Shown here one piece after another: positions 9,656 through 16,920 of a stretch of 47,652 nucleotides of DNA. Under the pieces are notes generated by a model. It did not search any database and had not been told where the DNA came from. It worked only from the letters and a program-made list of their open reading frames with translations. A program made the translations under genes and the position numbers. Origin of the DNA: Priapulus caudatus. Lineage: Eukaryota > Priapulida > Priapulimorpha > Priapulimorphida > Priapulidae. The stretch lies in assembly GCF_000485595.1 (NCBI RefSeq), contig NW_014577941.1:8611-56262 (forward strand), in the 5' to 3' direction. The first letter of the stretch is position 1; each line of letters opens with the position of its first letter.

Positions 9656-12600
9656 CCGACACACAGCACGCACACAGCACGCAGCACGCACACGCACACG
9701 CACACAGCACGCACACGCACACACACAGCACGCACACAGCACGCACACAGCACGCACACAGCACGCACACAGAACGCACACAGCACGCACACAGCACGCA
9801 CACAGCACGCACACACACACGCACACACACATCATGCACACAGCACGCACACGCACACAGCACGCACACAGCATGCAGCACGCACACAGCACGCACACGC
9901 ACACGCACACACAGCACGCACACAGCACGCAGCACGCACACAGCACGCACACGCACACAACACGCACACCGCACGCACGCACACAGCACGCACGCACACA
10001 TAACGCATGCACACACACAGCACGCACACACACAGCACGCACGCACACGCACGCACACAGCACGCACAGGCACACAACACGCACACAGCACGCACACACA
10101 CAGCACACAGCACGCACGCACACAGCACGCACGAACACGCACACACAGCACGCACACACACAGCACACAGCACGCACGCACACAGCACGCACGCACACAC
10201 ACGCACACAGCACGCACACGCACACGCACACAGCACGCACACGCACACGCACACAGCACGCACACGCACACAGCACCTACACAGCACGCACGCACACAGC
10301 ACGCACAATTGCACACAAGCGTCGAACACGTCGAATTAATAATAGGAAAAGTATAGCTTTCTGCTGTTCAGTGGGCGCCGACATTTTAAATCACATGCCC
10401 TATTCCTGCGCTTTCATTGGTCGGTAAATATTTGTGGCTGAGCTGATAGCTCACGCAGCCAGCACACGCTGAGTTTCTGGCCTCGCGTGGCCACAAATAT
10501 CAAACACGATAGATATCGGTCTCACAGCCACGCGAGGCCAAAAATCGTGCAGAATCTGCGCGCACACGCTGAGCTATCTGCCGAGCCAAAGGCCTCTTGA
10601 GGCCGTTGGCTCAGCAGAATTAACGAACAACTTTTACTAGCGGATGTTAGTGAAGCGCGCTACCCCGCTACGCACTCGCGATCCATCGAGCCCCGTACTT
10701 CAATCAAAGGCGCCGCTGCCGCGCACATGTAACAGCCCTAGGCATACAACGCCGCGAGTGTATCGGTCGTTACAGCCCTAGATCTCAGCACAAAGGAAAC
10801 TAACATAAACCCAAGTGGTAAAATTTCTGTTTTATTTCGTTTTATTTCCATTTCATATAAACCATAAAACACGACAGTTTGTTACAAATAATCAATCGTA
10901 GCAACGAGTAAATCTCTATATATATATCTGCGATCTCCCTCCCTCTGTCTGTGGGCCCTAAACAACCATATTGGGCATATTGGGGGTGCCTTAACTGTTC
11001 TATGCAATCTGACTGTGCCAGGTTAGCAATGAATTCACAATAACATAGACATTTTTGATTTTTGATTTTTTTGATTTTTGATTTTTTTGTTTTTTTTTGC
11101 ATTTATACGCAAATATCATGTCTGTGTTATTCTCAATTCATTCCTAACCTGGCACAGTCACATTACATACAACAGTTTAATCACGATGAGCATATAGAGC
11201 GCAGGGTCCACAGAGAGAGGGAGGGAAGGAGGGAGGGAGAGAGATCGCAGATATATATAAAAAAAAAAAAATTAAATAAAAAAAATAAATAAAAAAAAAT
11301 CCAAAAAATCCAAAAAATCCAAAAAAATCCAAGAATCCAAAAAATCCCAAAAATCCCCCCCAAAAAAAATCCACAAAATCCAAAAAACAAAAACCAAACA
11401 AACCAAAAAAATAAAAAAAAATAACAAAATAAAAAAATCCACAAAATCCAAGTCAAATTCAACTGAAAATCAATTGTATAACAAGGTAAACATGTGATGC
11501 AAAGTTTGAGTCAACCACTCATATGTTCGTACGTACTGTCATGATTATAGGAGCGCCTAAGCTAAGCCATAACTCTATACACCATCCAATGGGCACACAC
11601 ACGGCGAGCGCGTATGCACGCACATACCGTAATACGACGTACATAAACATGCAAAGCGCACGCAATGTACCGGTACTGTACCATAGACCCGTACTGTACT
11701 CAGCGGTGTGCGCCAGCCGTGCTCATTCCATGTGTTCATTCCATGGATCATGTTGAAGACAACGGATGATGAATTCCCTTTCCCATGGCAACGTCGTCAG
11801 TTTCCAGTGAGGGTTGCTTTTGCAATTACCATCAACAAAAGCCAGGGTCCGTACCACATACTCTTTGTATACAGCGACTTTCTTTATTGTGAGTTGAGGG
11901 AAATGTAAGAAGCGCAGTAGCACCAGAATATATCCTTTAGCCCCTTCATGGCTGCCACGGAGTGGCTGTTGGCCTTTAGTACATTATATATCACATGCAT
12001 AACCCCTATTGAACTGCATAGAAATGCTGTGTTTGAGCATAACTCTTATATCCGGCCAAATCCCATAGCGGCATAGCCGGATGGGTGCCGGTCCTGACGT
12101 GGCCGGATAAAGGAGGTCGGACTGTATATATATCAGTATATATTATTGACCGTGACGCGGCACACTTGCAAAGGCGTGTGTGTGTGGTGGGCGCCACAGG
12201 CACTTGGAGCGTTTCAATAAAATATAATGCTAAATAAATACGAAATCTATTTACTACCAAAGTCTTAATGTTTCTTTACTCTCTTTCACCAACTATTATC
12301 GACAATTTCCTGTAAATGCCGTCCAAATGCTCATCTGCAACAAACACTGGCTGCCGCCATTGCGCCGCTGCACACTGACACATAAATTACATATATAAAT
12401 ATATAATTTTAATATACAAATATACTCTAATATTTTCATAATATTTTAATGTTTAATAATATTTTTAATATATTTACTATATTTAATATTATTTAATACA
12501 TTTAGTAATTTGAGTATACTCTATTATATAACTAATTAATGATTACTATCATATAATTTAATATATCTTTAAATTTAACTAAATTTAATCATAATGTCAA

Positions 12601-14729
12601 TCATTTCCCTGCGGCCGGAGCGGAGGGCTATCAGTCGTAGAGCGAACCCGCACGCTACTGGGTCGCGCACCACCTGACACCTCTTGCTGACACATAAATA
12701 GTAGGACGGTGTACAACAGTAACGGCATCCGCAATCTGTCCTCACAGCGTTGCACTATTTTCCGTCTCTAAGAAAAGGCATTTTTGTTTTTGGCATTTTT
12801 TTTCGCCGAAACCTGCGCACTACGAAAGCATACCCTATTATCCTCTACTGCGACGCAAGGTAGACCTGCCTCGCTGCGCACGTCTAACGAAAGCATCAGA
12901 CACTAAACATTTATCTCGTCGTCTGTGTCAATTGTGGGGCCAGTTCCAGCTAGTGGCGTAGGCCTGGTTCGCCCCCCCGTCGCCCATTTTTCGCTGTCAT
13001 GAAACGCGACTCTCGACCCTACTGCTGTAAGAAAATTCGCATCATAGAGCTTGGCAAAAGTATGACGAATCGGAGCATAGAGCACAAATATGTAGTTATT
13101 TAACATGAAATTAAAGTGGTATGGTCTTTGTAAACCCGCCACGCTAACCACCGCCGTGCGTATCTTTAAATTAATTCTATCGTCTCCATGCTTATCTCAG
13201 CCCGCCTCGCAGCCCTATGCCCGAAGCCGCCCTCCTAACTCGTTGTTCCAACCCACCTCAAACAACTGACCACCATAAACATTCTAATCAAGCCCGCCGT
13301 TCACCCACGCGTCAATCGCACTTCGCCCCGCTCGAAGCCAAGATCGGCGCCCTAGATTTGGCTCGGGGCCAAACTTTGCTCGGGCCCTAACTCCTGACGC
13401 CTCGCGCCCGCGCTCACACGTCACGCCAGTGAACACTACCTGTCTGGTCAAATCTCAAATTACCAAACTCACACCATAATTTTATTGGGCACAAAATTCT
13501 CTCCCACAGATAAATTGGCAGTAATGTCGCGAGATGGCGTTGGTTTCTACCTATTTAGCAGTGGTTACCTTACTTTCCGAGTTTAATTATCAATCTTGAA
13601 AACGGGCATCCTGATCAAATTGTTGAATTTTTATACTGTTATAAAGTTATACTTTTTATACTGTTTCATGCAACCGATTCTAGTAATTTCTACCTCTCTA
13701 CCGCTCGCCGAAAGCTGGTGCTAAAATTTGGCTCGGGCCTGGTCCGACGTTTTCGATGGGGCCAAATCTGGCTCGGGCCTAAGTTCACACGGACGTTTTT
13801 GGCCCGAGCCTAATTAGGCCCGTGCCAGATTTGGCTCGAGCCGAGCGTTCACACGGACGTTTTTGGCTTGAGCCTAAGCGCCTATTGACTAGTAGGTCTC
13901 AGGGGAGAGATAGTGATCCGCTAGATGGCGCATTATTAGTATGTTGTGGACATAGAAATCAGTTAACCCTAACCCTAACCTTAACCCTAACCCTAATCCT
14001 AACCCTAACCCTAACCCTAACCCTAATCCTAACCCTAACCCTAAACCTAACCCTAATTCTAAAATAAAACAAAATTAGCCAAAAATAATAAAATTAAATA
14101 AGAGACCAAATTAGCCAATCAGAGCCGTCCCCTAGCGGATCACTATCTCTCCCTTGTGCAAAATTTTATATAGACAGGCTACACTATACCATAGAGTGGT
14201 CCTAGACGCTATTACCGGCCAGCCACTATAGCTCTGCCCCAAGTTCCTGCGTGTAGATATGACTACATGTACATTACCTACAGAGGTACTCCAATTAATG
14301 AATTAATTAATAAAATTTTCAGGATACGTCAGAAATCGGGTAACTGATCGTAGAATTGATTACATTTTGGTCTTCATCCGAATCCAATTAATTATTTAAT
14401 TAATTAATTAATTAATTAATTAATAAAATTTTTCACAGACAGAATTCAGCTGTCTTGGCGGAGGTCTGTGCTCTCCGAGTTCTCTAGTTGTATCTAGGTT
14501 AACGTTATAGCTCTGCCCCAATTAAGTGCCTGCATGTAGATATGACTATATGTACATTACCTTCAGAGGTACTCTGCACTGGAAGCCTTTGCATGCTTGC
14601 TATACCACACGGTCTTGGCAATTCATTGGCGGTGGGTGGCTTGTTGAATTGCCGAATGAAGCACCTCCACACCTCAATACTTCGTGGTGAACCGTTTCTC
14701 CGCGATACATTCAACAGAAAGTTAGCCAT
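3287..14729 (-). CDS. AGMAT: Agmatinase-like ureohydrolase, partial spliced gene (5 coding exon positions, one of them duplicated)
   Basis: Ureohydrolases of this family use a two-manganese centre to cleave a guanidino group, releasing urea; agmatinase converts agmatine to putrescine, and animal members can also act on guanidino acids. Joined exons 14729-14561, 5863-5738 (or 5693-5568), 5043-4859, 4497-4297 and 3431-3287 give about 275 codons with every junction in phase. Family landmarks appear in order: [79 protein letters not shown]. Known animal agmatinases are about 350 residues, so the C-terminal 65-75 residues are missing; I found no matching exon down to position 1. The Arg-rich N-terminus fits a mitochondrial presequence (inference). 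Odd features: exon 2 is duplicated, exon 4 has Asn for a metal-binding Asp, exon 5 ends in a GC donor, and intron 1 is 8.7 kb of repeats. The family call is firm; the substrate is not. Confidence 0.9.
3432..4296. other. AGMAT intron between exons 4 and 5
   Basis: 865 bp from GTAACA to TTTGCAG on the minus strand. No element with clear ends and no second exon seen. Confidence 0.7.
4297..4497 (-). CDS. AGMAT: AGMAT exon 4 (second metal-binding motif, with Asp to Asn change)
   Basis: 201 bp, 67 codons in phase 0, from acceptor CCTTGCAG|GAGAAG to donor AAGCAG|GTAACA. It encodes [20 protein letters not shown], then [20 protein letters not shown] and a region ending RELAEKQ. In the family the motif is D-A-H-x-D, whose Asp, His and Asp bind manganese. 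Here the first Asp is Asn (codon AAC at 4464-4462, one base from GAC); His and the second Asp are kept. HGTP, containing the active-site His, is intact. The part after IGLRASSYG is shorter and less conserved than in relatives. Confidence 0.87.
4572..4742. repeat. Trinucleotide repeat in AGMAT intron
   Basis: Degenerate (ATG/ATA/ACA)n tract that fills most of the 361-bp intron between exons 3 and 4. A length polymorphism is likely. Confidence 0.85.
4859..5043 (-). CDS. AGMAT: AGMAT exon 3 (first metal-binding motif)
   Basis: 185 bp from acceptor AATATAG|GTGCTG to donor AAG|GTAAAG. It encodes [20 protein letters not shown] through [25 protein letters not shown] carries the His that binds one manganese in ureohydrolases. 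The acceptor has only a short pyrimidine tract (TTTTAATATAG). Reading through the donor would give the intron-encoded tail [10 protein letters not shown] before a stop, so splicing here is well supported. The 361-bp intron that follows contains a long trinucleotide repeat. Confidence 0.88.
5264..5514. mobile_element. 251-bp TIR element in AGMAT intron
   Basis: The ends CAGGGCTGTAGCCT and AGCCTACGGCCCTG are inverted repeats, flanked by the direct repeat ATTAT on both sides (5259-5263 and 5515-5519). The CAGGG start resembles hAT termini, but only five bases of target duplication are evident, so the superfamily is unsure. No coding capacity. Confidence 0.6.
5568..5693 (-). CDS. AGMAT: AGMAT exon 2b, downstream member of a tandem exon pair
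   Basis: 126 bp between acceptor TTGTACTTCAG|GTC and donor ACAG|GTGTGT. It encodes [19 protein letters not shown], then [12 protein letters not shown] and [10 protein letters not shown]. Against exon 2a it has Thr for Ile, Gly for Ser, Ala for Thr and Ala for Gly. The Thr in FDTG and the Ala in GARF are family-typical; GNR and RFAP are less so. Length and phases equal those of exon 2a, and the sequence between them (5694-5737) is only 44 bp. It could be a spliced alternative to 2a or a young duplicate not yet lost. Confidence 0.8.
5738..5863 (-). CDS. AGMAT: AGMAT exon 2a, upstream member of a tandem exon pair
   Basis: 126 bp between acceptor TGATTTCAG|GTC and donor CACAG|GTCAAT. It encodes [19 protein letters not shown], then [12 protein letters not shown] and [10 protein letters not shown]. 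The block [17 protein letters not shown] is the ureohydrolase N-terminal signature, and this copy keeps the family-typical SNR and RFGP. The donor GTCAAT is weaker than that of exon 2b. Phase 1 on both sides makes it interchangeable with 2b. The 3' halves of the two copies are almost identical, which suggests recent duplication or gene conversion. Confidence 0.85.
5922..6400. mobile_element. Fold-back element with GTTCACACG termini
   Basis: Left end ATAAGCCGCGTTCACACG and right end CGTGTGAACGAGGCTAT form imperfect terminal inverted repeats. Inside are further inverted pairs, AAATGCGCGGTCCAAGA against TCTTGGACCGCGCATTT, and a long stem at 6146-6211. Motifs such as AATACGGTATTT recur. No transposase. 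It begins 58 bp upstream of exon 2a in AGMAT intron 1. Confidence 0.6.
6146..6211. repeat. Long stem-loop inside the fold-back element
   Basis: TAGACTGGTCCGCGC and GACAGTTCCA pair with their reverse complements in the second half, leaving a loop of about 12 nt. Confidence 0.65.
6401..7211. other. Intronic AT-rich sequence, no gene
   Basis: The only clear structure is a cluster of short inverted repeats at 7021-7115: ATGGTGTAT/ATACACCAT, then CAGGGGTTAATAATGACA (7040) paired with 7098-7115 with one mismatch. Confidence 0.5.
7212..7238 (+). mobile_element. Pogo/Tigger-like left terminus
   Basis: TA followed by CAGTCTGACCTCCTTTATCC resembles the termini of pogo-type Tc1/mariner elements. An inverted counterpart with one mismatch in 25 bases is at 12100-12124, followed by TA. 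Confidence 0.5.
7550..8764. mobile_element. Large fold-back structure around a GTACACGCAC minisatellite
   Basis: A unit starting GTGGCCTAGGACTGCCATAA occurs in direct order at 7550-7778 and 7779-8015, starts again at 8016, and is found inverted at 8535-8764. Each full unit is about 230 bp, AT-rich, with CAAATAAAATAAAAT-type runs, and ends near CAATAGGCCACTG sequence. The centre (8080-8534) is a minisatellite of 10-12 bp units. The arms could form a 230-bp duplex. The reading frames across the minisatellite on both strands are repeat artefacts. Confidence 0.75.
8080..8534. repeat. GTACACGCAC minisatellite
   Basis: Degenerate tandem array of units like GTACACGCACGTACACGCGG between the inverted arms. 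Alternating purine-pyrimidine sequence with Z-DNA potential. Confidence 0.8.
8766..8826. repeat. AT dinucleotide repeat
   Basis: (AT)n run immediately after the fold-back structure. Confidence 0.85.
9034..9428. repeat. 20-bp minisatellite, about 20 copies
   Basis: Unit AGTGCGCGCCGAGGGTAAAT repeated head to tail with scattered substitutions and occasional one-base insertions (CGACGGCTAAA). The CG content of each unit contrasts with the AT-rich surroundings. Open frames here are repeat artefacts because 20 is not a multiple of three. Confidence 0.9.
9572..10308. repeat. CA-type array with CACGCACACAG higher-order unit
   Basis: Starts as (CA)n, then becomes an array of units like CACGCACACAGCACG. 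It gives long Cys/Val/Arg or His/Thr/Ala frames that are not genes. Confidence 0.9.
10430..10620. mobile_element. Palindrome-rich fold-back element
   Basis: GGCCTCGCGTGGC at 10479-10491 pairs with GCCACGCGAGGCC at 10527-10539. Outside these are paired CACACGCTGAG and GAGCTATC/GATAGCTC motifs. Similar in style to the elements at 5922 and 45232; exact ends are unclear. Confidence 0.45.
11040..11462. repeat. Low-complexity T-rich and A-rich runs
   Basis: GATTTTT repeats at 11055-11095 and (ATCCAAAAA)n at 11258-11455. The Phe/Trp-rich minus-strand frames here are artefacts. Confidence 0.85.
11463..12099. other. Intronic sequence, no gene recognised
   Basis: Unique-looking DNA in AGMAT intron 1; a frame of about 66 codons at 11723-11923 shows no family resemblance. 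Confidence 0.4.
12100..12124 (-). mobile_element. Pogo/Tigger-like right terminus
   Basis: GGCCGGATAAAGGAGGTCGG followed by ACTG and TA is the inverted partner of the terminus at 7212. Further CCGG-containing repeats lie just inside at 12050-12095. Confidence 0.5.
12206..12258 (+). repeat. Dispersed repeat, TTTCAATAAAA family
   Basis: Matches 535-587 inverted and 38871-38935 direct. Here it continues with AAAGTCTTAATGTTTCTTTA and AAATGC-GTC-AAATGCTCATC, shared with 38930-39000. Confidence 0.65.
12400..12600. repeat. AT-rich low-complexity tract
   Basis: Runs of TTAATATATTTA-type sequence without codon structure; noisy copy at 18665-18860. From 12600 to 13300 I see no gene. Confidence 0.7.
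13300..13880. mobile_element. TTTGGCTCGGGCC repeat region, probable fold-back elements
   Basis: TTTGGCTCGGGCC-type motifs recur at 13358-13385, 13725-13740, 13765-13780 and, in varied or inverted form, to 13870, mixed with GTTCACACGGACG. The arrangement suggests one or two decayed inverted-repeat elements of the same style as 5922-6400. Confidence 0.45.
13903..14153 (-). mobile_element. TIR element with internal telomere-like array, copy 1
   Basis: 22-bp inverted ends GGGAGAGATAGTGATCCGCTAG (left) and its exact reverse complement (right, 14132-14153) enclose a (CCCTAA)n array of about 16 units at 13964-14057. A clean inverted copy is at 38570-38814, and noisy versions are at about 20425-20730 and 37263-37525. 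No coding capacity. The flanks (GTAGGTCTCAG and TTGTGCAAAA) also recur in the other copy, so the mobile unit may be larger. Confidence 0.75.
13964..14057 (-). repeat. Interstitial telomere-like array (CCCTAA)n
   Basis: About 16 units with single-base variants such as CCCTAAT and CCTTAA. It lies inside a TIR element in the middle of AGMAT intron 1. Confidence 0.9.
14227..14291 (-). pseudogene. AGMAT: Partial duplicate of the AGMAT exon 1 donor region
   Basis: Closely matches 14506-14573, including the last bases of exon 1 and its donor (CTCTGTAG|GTAATG against CTCTGAAG|GTAATG). It carries a TAG in the exon frame and lacks the rest of the exon. AATTAATT-rich sequence follows both copies. Confidence 0.6.
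14561..14729 (-). CDS. AGMAT: AGMAT exon 1 (start codon and N-terminus)
   Basis: 56 codons plus one base, starting [11 protein letters not shown] and ending LPVQSTSE-G at donor GAAG|GTAATG. The stretch [19 protein letters not shown] followed by MQRLPVQ matches the conserved N-terminal block of agmatinases, just before the first beta strand. Residues 1-28 carry six Arg and no acidic residue before position 19, as expected of a mitochondrial targeting peptide. The ATG at 14729 is the only in-frame one before the conserved block apart from internal Met 46. The exon ends in phase 1, which fits either exon 2 copy ([12 protein letters not shown]). A degraded noisy copy of this exon lies near 21.2-21.33 kb and is probably an assembly artefact. 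Confidence 0.85.
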
Positions 14730-15160
14730 GATGATGTTGATATGTTACGTAACGTACGTCTGGTCGTCTCGTCACTAACTAAATACTCGTCCTACCTGAA
14801 CGCTGCTACTCGAGTATTAAACCTGCTGACAGTCTTCTCGTGTCTTATAATGTGCAGTCTACGCGATTACTCGCACCCTCGGATCCTGGACGTGGGTGGT
14901 TGCACCGGGTCGGGCCCCGGGTACGTTTATCAGAGCTGCGTTATCTCATTTAACTAAAACAACTAAAAAAACTAAGTGACTTTCACAAGCGCCTTTTACA
15001 AGATCATGACTCTGCTATCTCGAATTCTAAACCACAGGCACGGCAAACACTGCATGTCACTATAACTTGCGATATGCTCTTTTTAGTCAAGGCACGGCGA
15101 GCAGGAACTTCTCTCAGTCCCGACAGGCGCTGGCCCTCAATCTGCCCTAAGCCAGGACAT
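14730..15160. promoter_or_regulatory. 5' flank of AGMAT exon 1
   Basis: Promoter and 5' UTR are expected here. I see no convincing TATA box on the minus strand; the GC-rich stretch 14880-14925 (GGTCGGGCCCCGGG) is the only candidate core. Assigned by position only. Confidence 0.3.
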
Positions 15161-15201
15161 AGATTTGATTAGTTTTTTATTAGTTCTAAGAGAGGGCAGC
15201 A

Positions 15202-15372
15202 CAGCAAAAAAAGGCATTTACTGACGCGTGCTTTACTTTTAAATGTAAAACATGTATGATAGAACTCAAAAACTATTTTAGAAATAACTTCGGGGATGAC
15301 TGGTGCAATTTATGTAATAACAATATGAAAGAGAACTTGGAACATTTATATAATTGTGAGTTTTATAACAGA
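15202..15372 (+). pseudogene. 3' end of a non-LTR retrotransposon polymerase ORF
   Basis: An open frame reads KKAFTDACFTFKCKTCMIEL then KNYFRNNFGDDWCNLCNNN and ENLEHLYNCEFY. The C-x2-C-x9-H-x3-C knuckle after a basic RT tail is typical of the C-terminus of LINE-type ORF2 proteins. Everything upstream is missing, as in 5'-truncated insertions. It runs into GACTAGCGGGATACCCGGCG sequence and then a tetranucleotide tail at 15470-15551. Confidence 0.6.
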
Positions 15373-15551
15373 CTAGCGGGATACCCGGCGTTGCCTGGGG
15401 AAATCAGTGGCGTTACTCAGCTGGCGAGCGCTTGGTTGAAAGCAAAATACCCCAAAAAATCCAACTATCTATCTATCCATGCATCCATGCATCCATTCAT
15501 GCATCCATCCATCTATCCATCCCATTCCATGCCATCCCATCCCATCCAATC
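15373..15551 (+). repeat. Retroposon-like tail with (ATCC/ATGC)n repeat
   Basis: ACTAGCGGGATACCCGGCG begins a sequence that ends in an ATCCATGC-type tetranucleotide repeat, as LINE/SINE 3' tails often do. Could be a separate SINE inserted into the LINE relic. Confidence 0.45.
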
Positions 15552-15609
15552 GTGTAACATTGCACGTGCGTAATTAGTGTTAAAACTTGTTTACTTAGAA
15601 ATTTATGGC

Positions 15610-16497
15610 AAGCCATCCCCTTCAAAAATCATTTTCAAACATTTCAAATACACAATTTTAAATCAATTTAAAACATTTCAAATTAATTAATAAAAATACA
15701 AATTACTTTATATTGTTCGAGAAATTTAAATTCAAAATTTAAAATCAAGAATAACATTTCATACAGAATAACAAATCAATTTATTAACTTGCAAATTAAT
15801 TCAAAACTTTCCAAAATACTTGACTGATATACAAATTCCTTCACATCATTGTAAAAATTTATTTTCAAAACAACAAACTTGCAATTTAATAGAGAACATG
15901 TTACATAAACTCACAAATGTTCAAATCTTGCTTCATCAGCCTAACAATTGAAATTACAAGTTTTAAATTAATTTACAGAATAACGAATCGGTTCACTAAG
16001 TTTGAAATTAATTTATTACTTTTAACATTAATCACCAGAAATGCGAATCTAACCGTTGATTTCAGAATTATTAGGTGACAAACGACAAATGTATAGCTTA
16101 AATTACAAATTAATCATACAGCTTTCAAAACATATATAAATGTTTACAATCAAAGAGCTTTTTTAACAATCAATTTATGCCACTTCCAATCTATTCAAGA
16201 CATCTGAAATCACTTACTACCGTTTACAATTTGCCGCCCACTCTGGTGTTTCCGGTCCGTGTGCAAAACTATTCAGGAAACTTCGAATCAATTCATAGGA
16301 CTTGCAGTCTATTCACTACACTTTCCGAACCAGCCAACTACAAACCAAACTCCAAATCAATTCATTCTAAAAGTGCCCGGATGCTTCAGCTCGGATGGAT
16401 ACGCTATAGTATTGGAGGATCCGATTTTTACCACCCTGCGGGAAAGATGTGTTTGTTTACAGCTGTACACTACAGTGTAGTGACAGTGTTGCCCAAT
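15610..16497 (+). repeat. 0.9 kb element, copy 1 of an inverted pair
   Basis: Nearly the whole stretch recurs inverted at 39431-40345. From 15610 to 16160 it is a loose series of AATTNATTT-containing units; the last 250 bp are more complex. A 73-codon frame (16259-16480) is shared with the other copy, but the differences between copies are mostly amino-acid changing, so I do not call it a gene. Confidence 0.7.
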
Positions 16498-16559
16498 AAG
16501 CGTTTAGCGTGACGTCACGTCCAGGTCACGTGTGTAAACATAGCTCTGCTAGTTGGCAA

Positions 16560-16768
16560 CAAGGAGCTAAATATAACAAGGAGAGGAAGCGCCGCCATAT
16601 CTGGCCCAAATCTTTGCCATATTTGGTTATATTGGCCTAGAACAGATTAGTGTTCTATTGTCTCTGGGTTCGGGTCTGCTCAGCCGTTTCAGCTGATTAT
16701 GGTCCATAGATGGCGTTCTTGAGGCGAAAAGCACTAAGCCAATCCGCTTCCTCTCCTTGTTATATTTA
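16560..16768. mobile_element. MITE, truncated copy of the element at 47333
   Basis: Left TIR CAAGGAGCTAAATATAACAA and right TIR GCTTCCTCTCCTTGTTATAT; the last eight bases of the right end are lost. Closely similar to 47333-47548 throughout. Confidence 0.7.
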
Positions 16769-16920
16769 AATTTTGCACCAAACTGCATGCAGCGCCCCCC
16801 TTCGCACACTCAGGTAGATTGAGCCTCAAACTGCATGCAGTGCCCCTTCGCACACTCAGGATAATACCACTGCCACAATGCTAGCACTATTTTTAAAGTG
16901 GGCGGAGCTCCGGGGAAATC

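Larger units (their letters stand above)
10781..14959. repeat. Clean copy of a 4.2 kb duplicated segment
   Basis: The order of landmarks here recurs in 16921-21573: AACATAAACCCAAGTGGTAA, an A/T low-complexity run, CGTAATACGACG, GGCACACTTGCAAAGGCGTG, the telomere-like element, AGMAT exon 1 and GGATCCTGGACGTGGGTGG. This copy has orderly repeats and an intact exon; the second is full of small indels. Confidence 0.75.

Noticed and set aside
9440-10427. Long Cys/Val/Arg frames and His/Thr/Ala frames on both strands
   Set aside because: They are translations of a CA-type array, open in several frames at once; no protein signal.
11177-11462. Phe/Trp-rich frames resembling membrane proteins
   Set aside because: They are translations of an A-rich (ATCCAAAAA)n tract; the same happens at 17319-17611 in the noisy copy.
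13964-14057. Telomere-like array as a fused chromosome end or true telomere
   Set aside because: The array is bounded by inverted ends that recur elsewhere in the window, and a gene runs through it as an intron.
16259-16480. 73-codon frame conserved in the inverted copy at 39444-39680
   Set aside because: The differences between copies are mostly amino-acid changing, so nothing suggests protein-level selection; both sit in a shared repeat.
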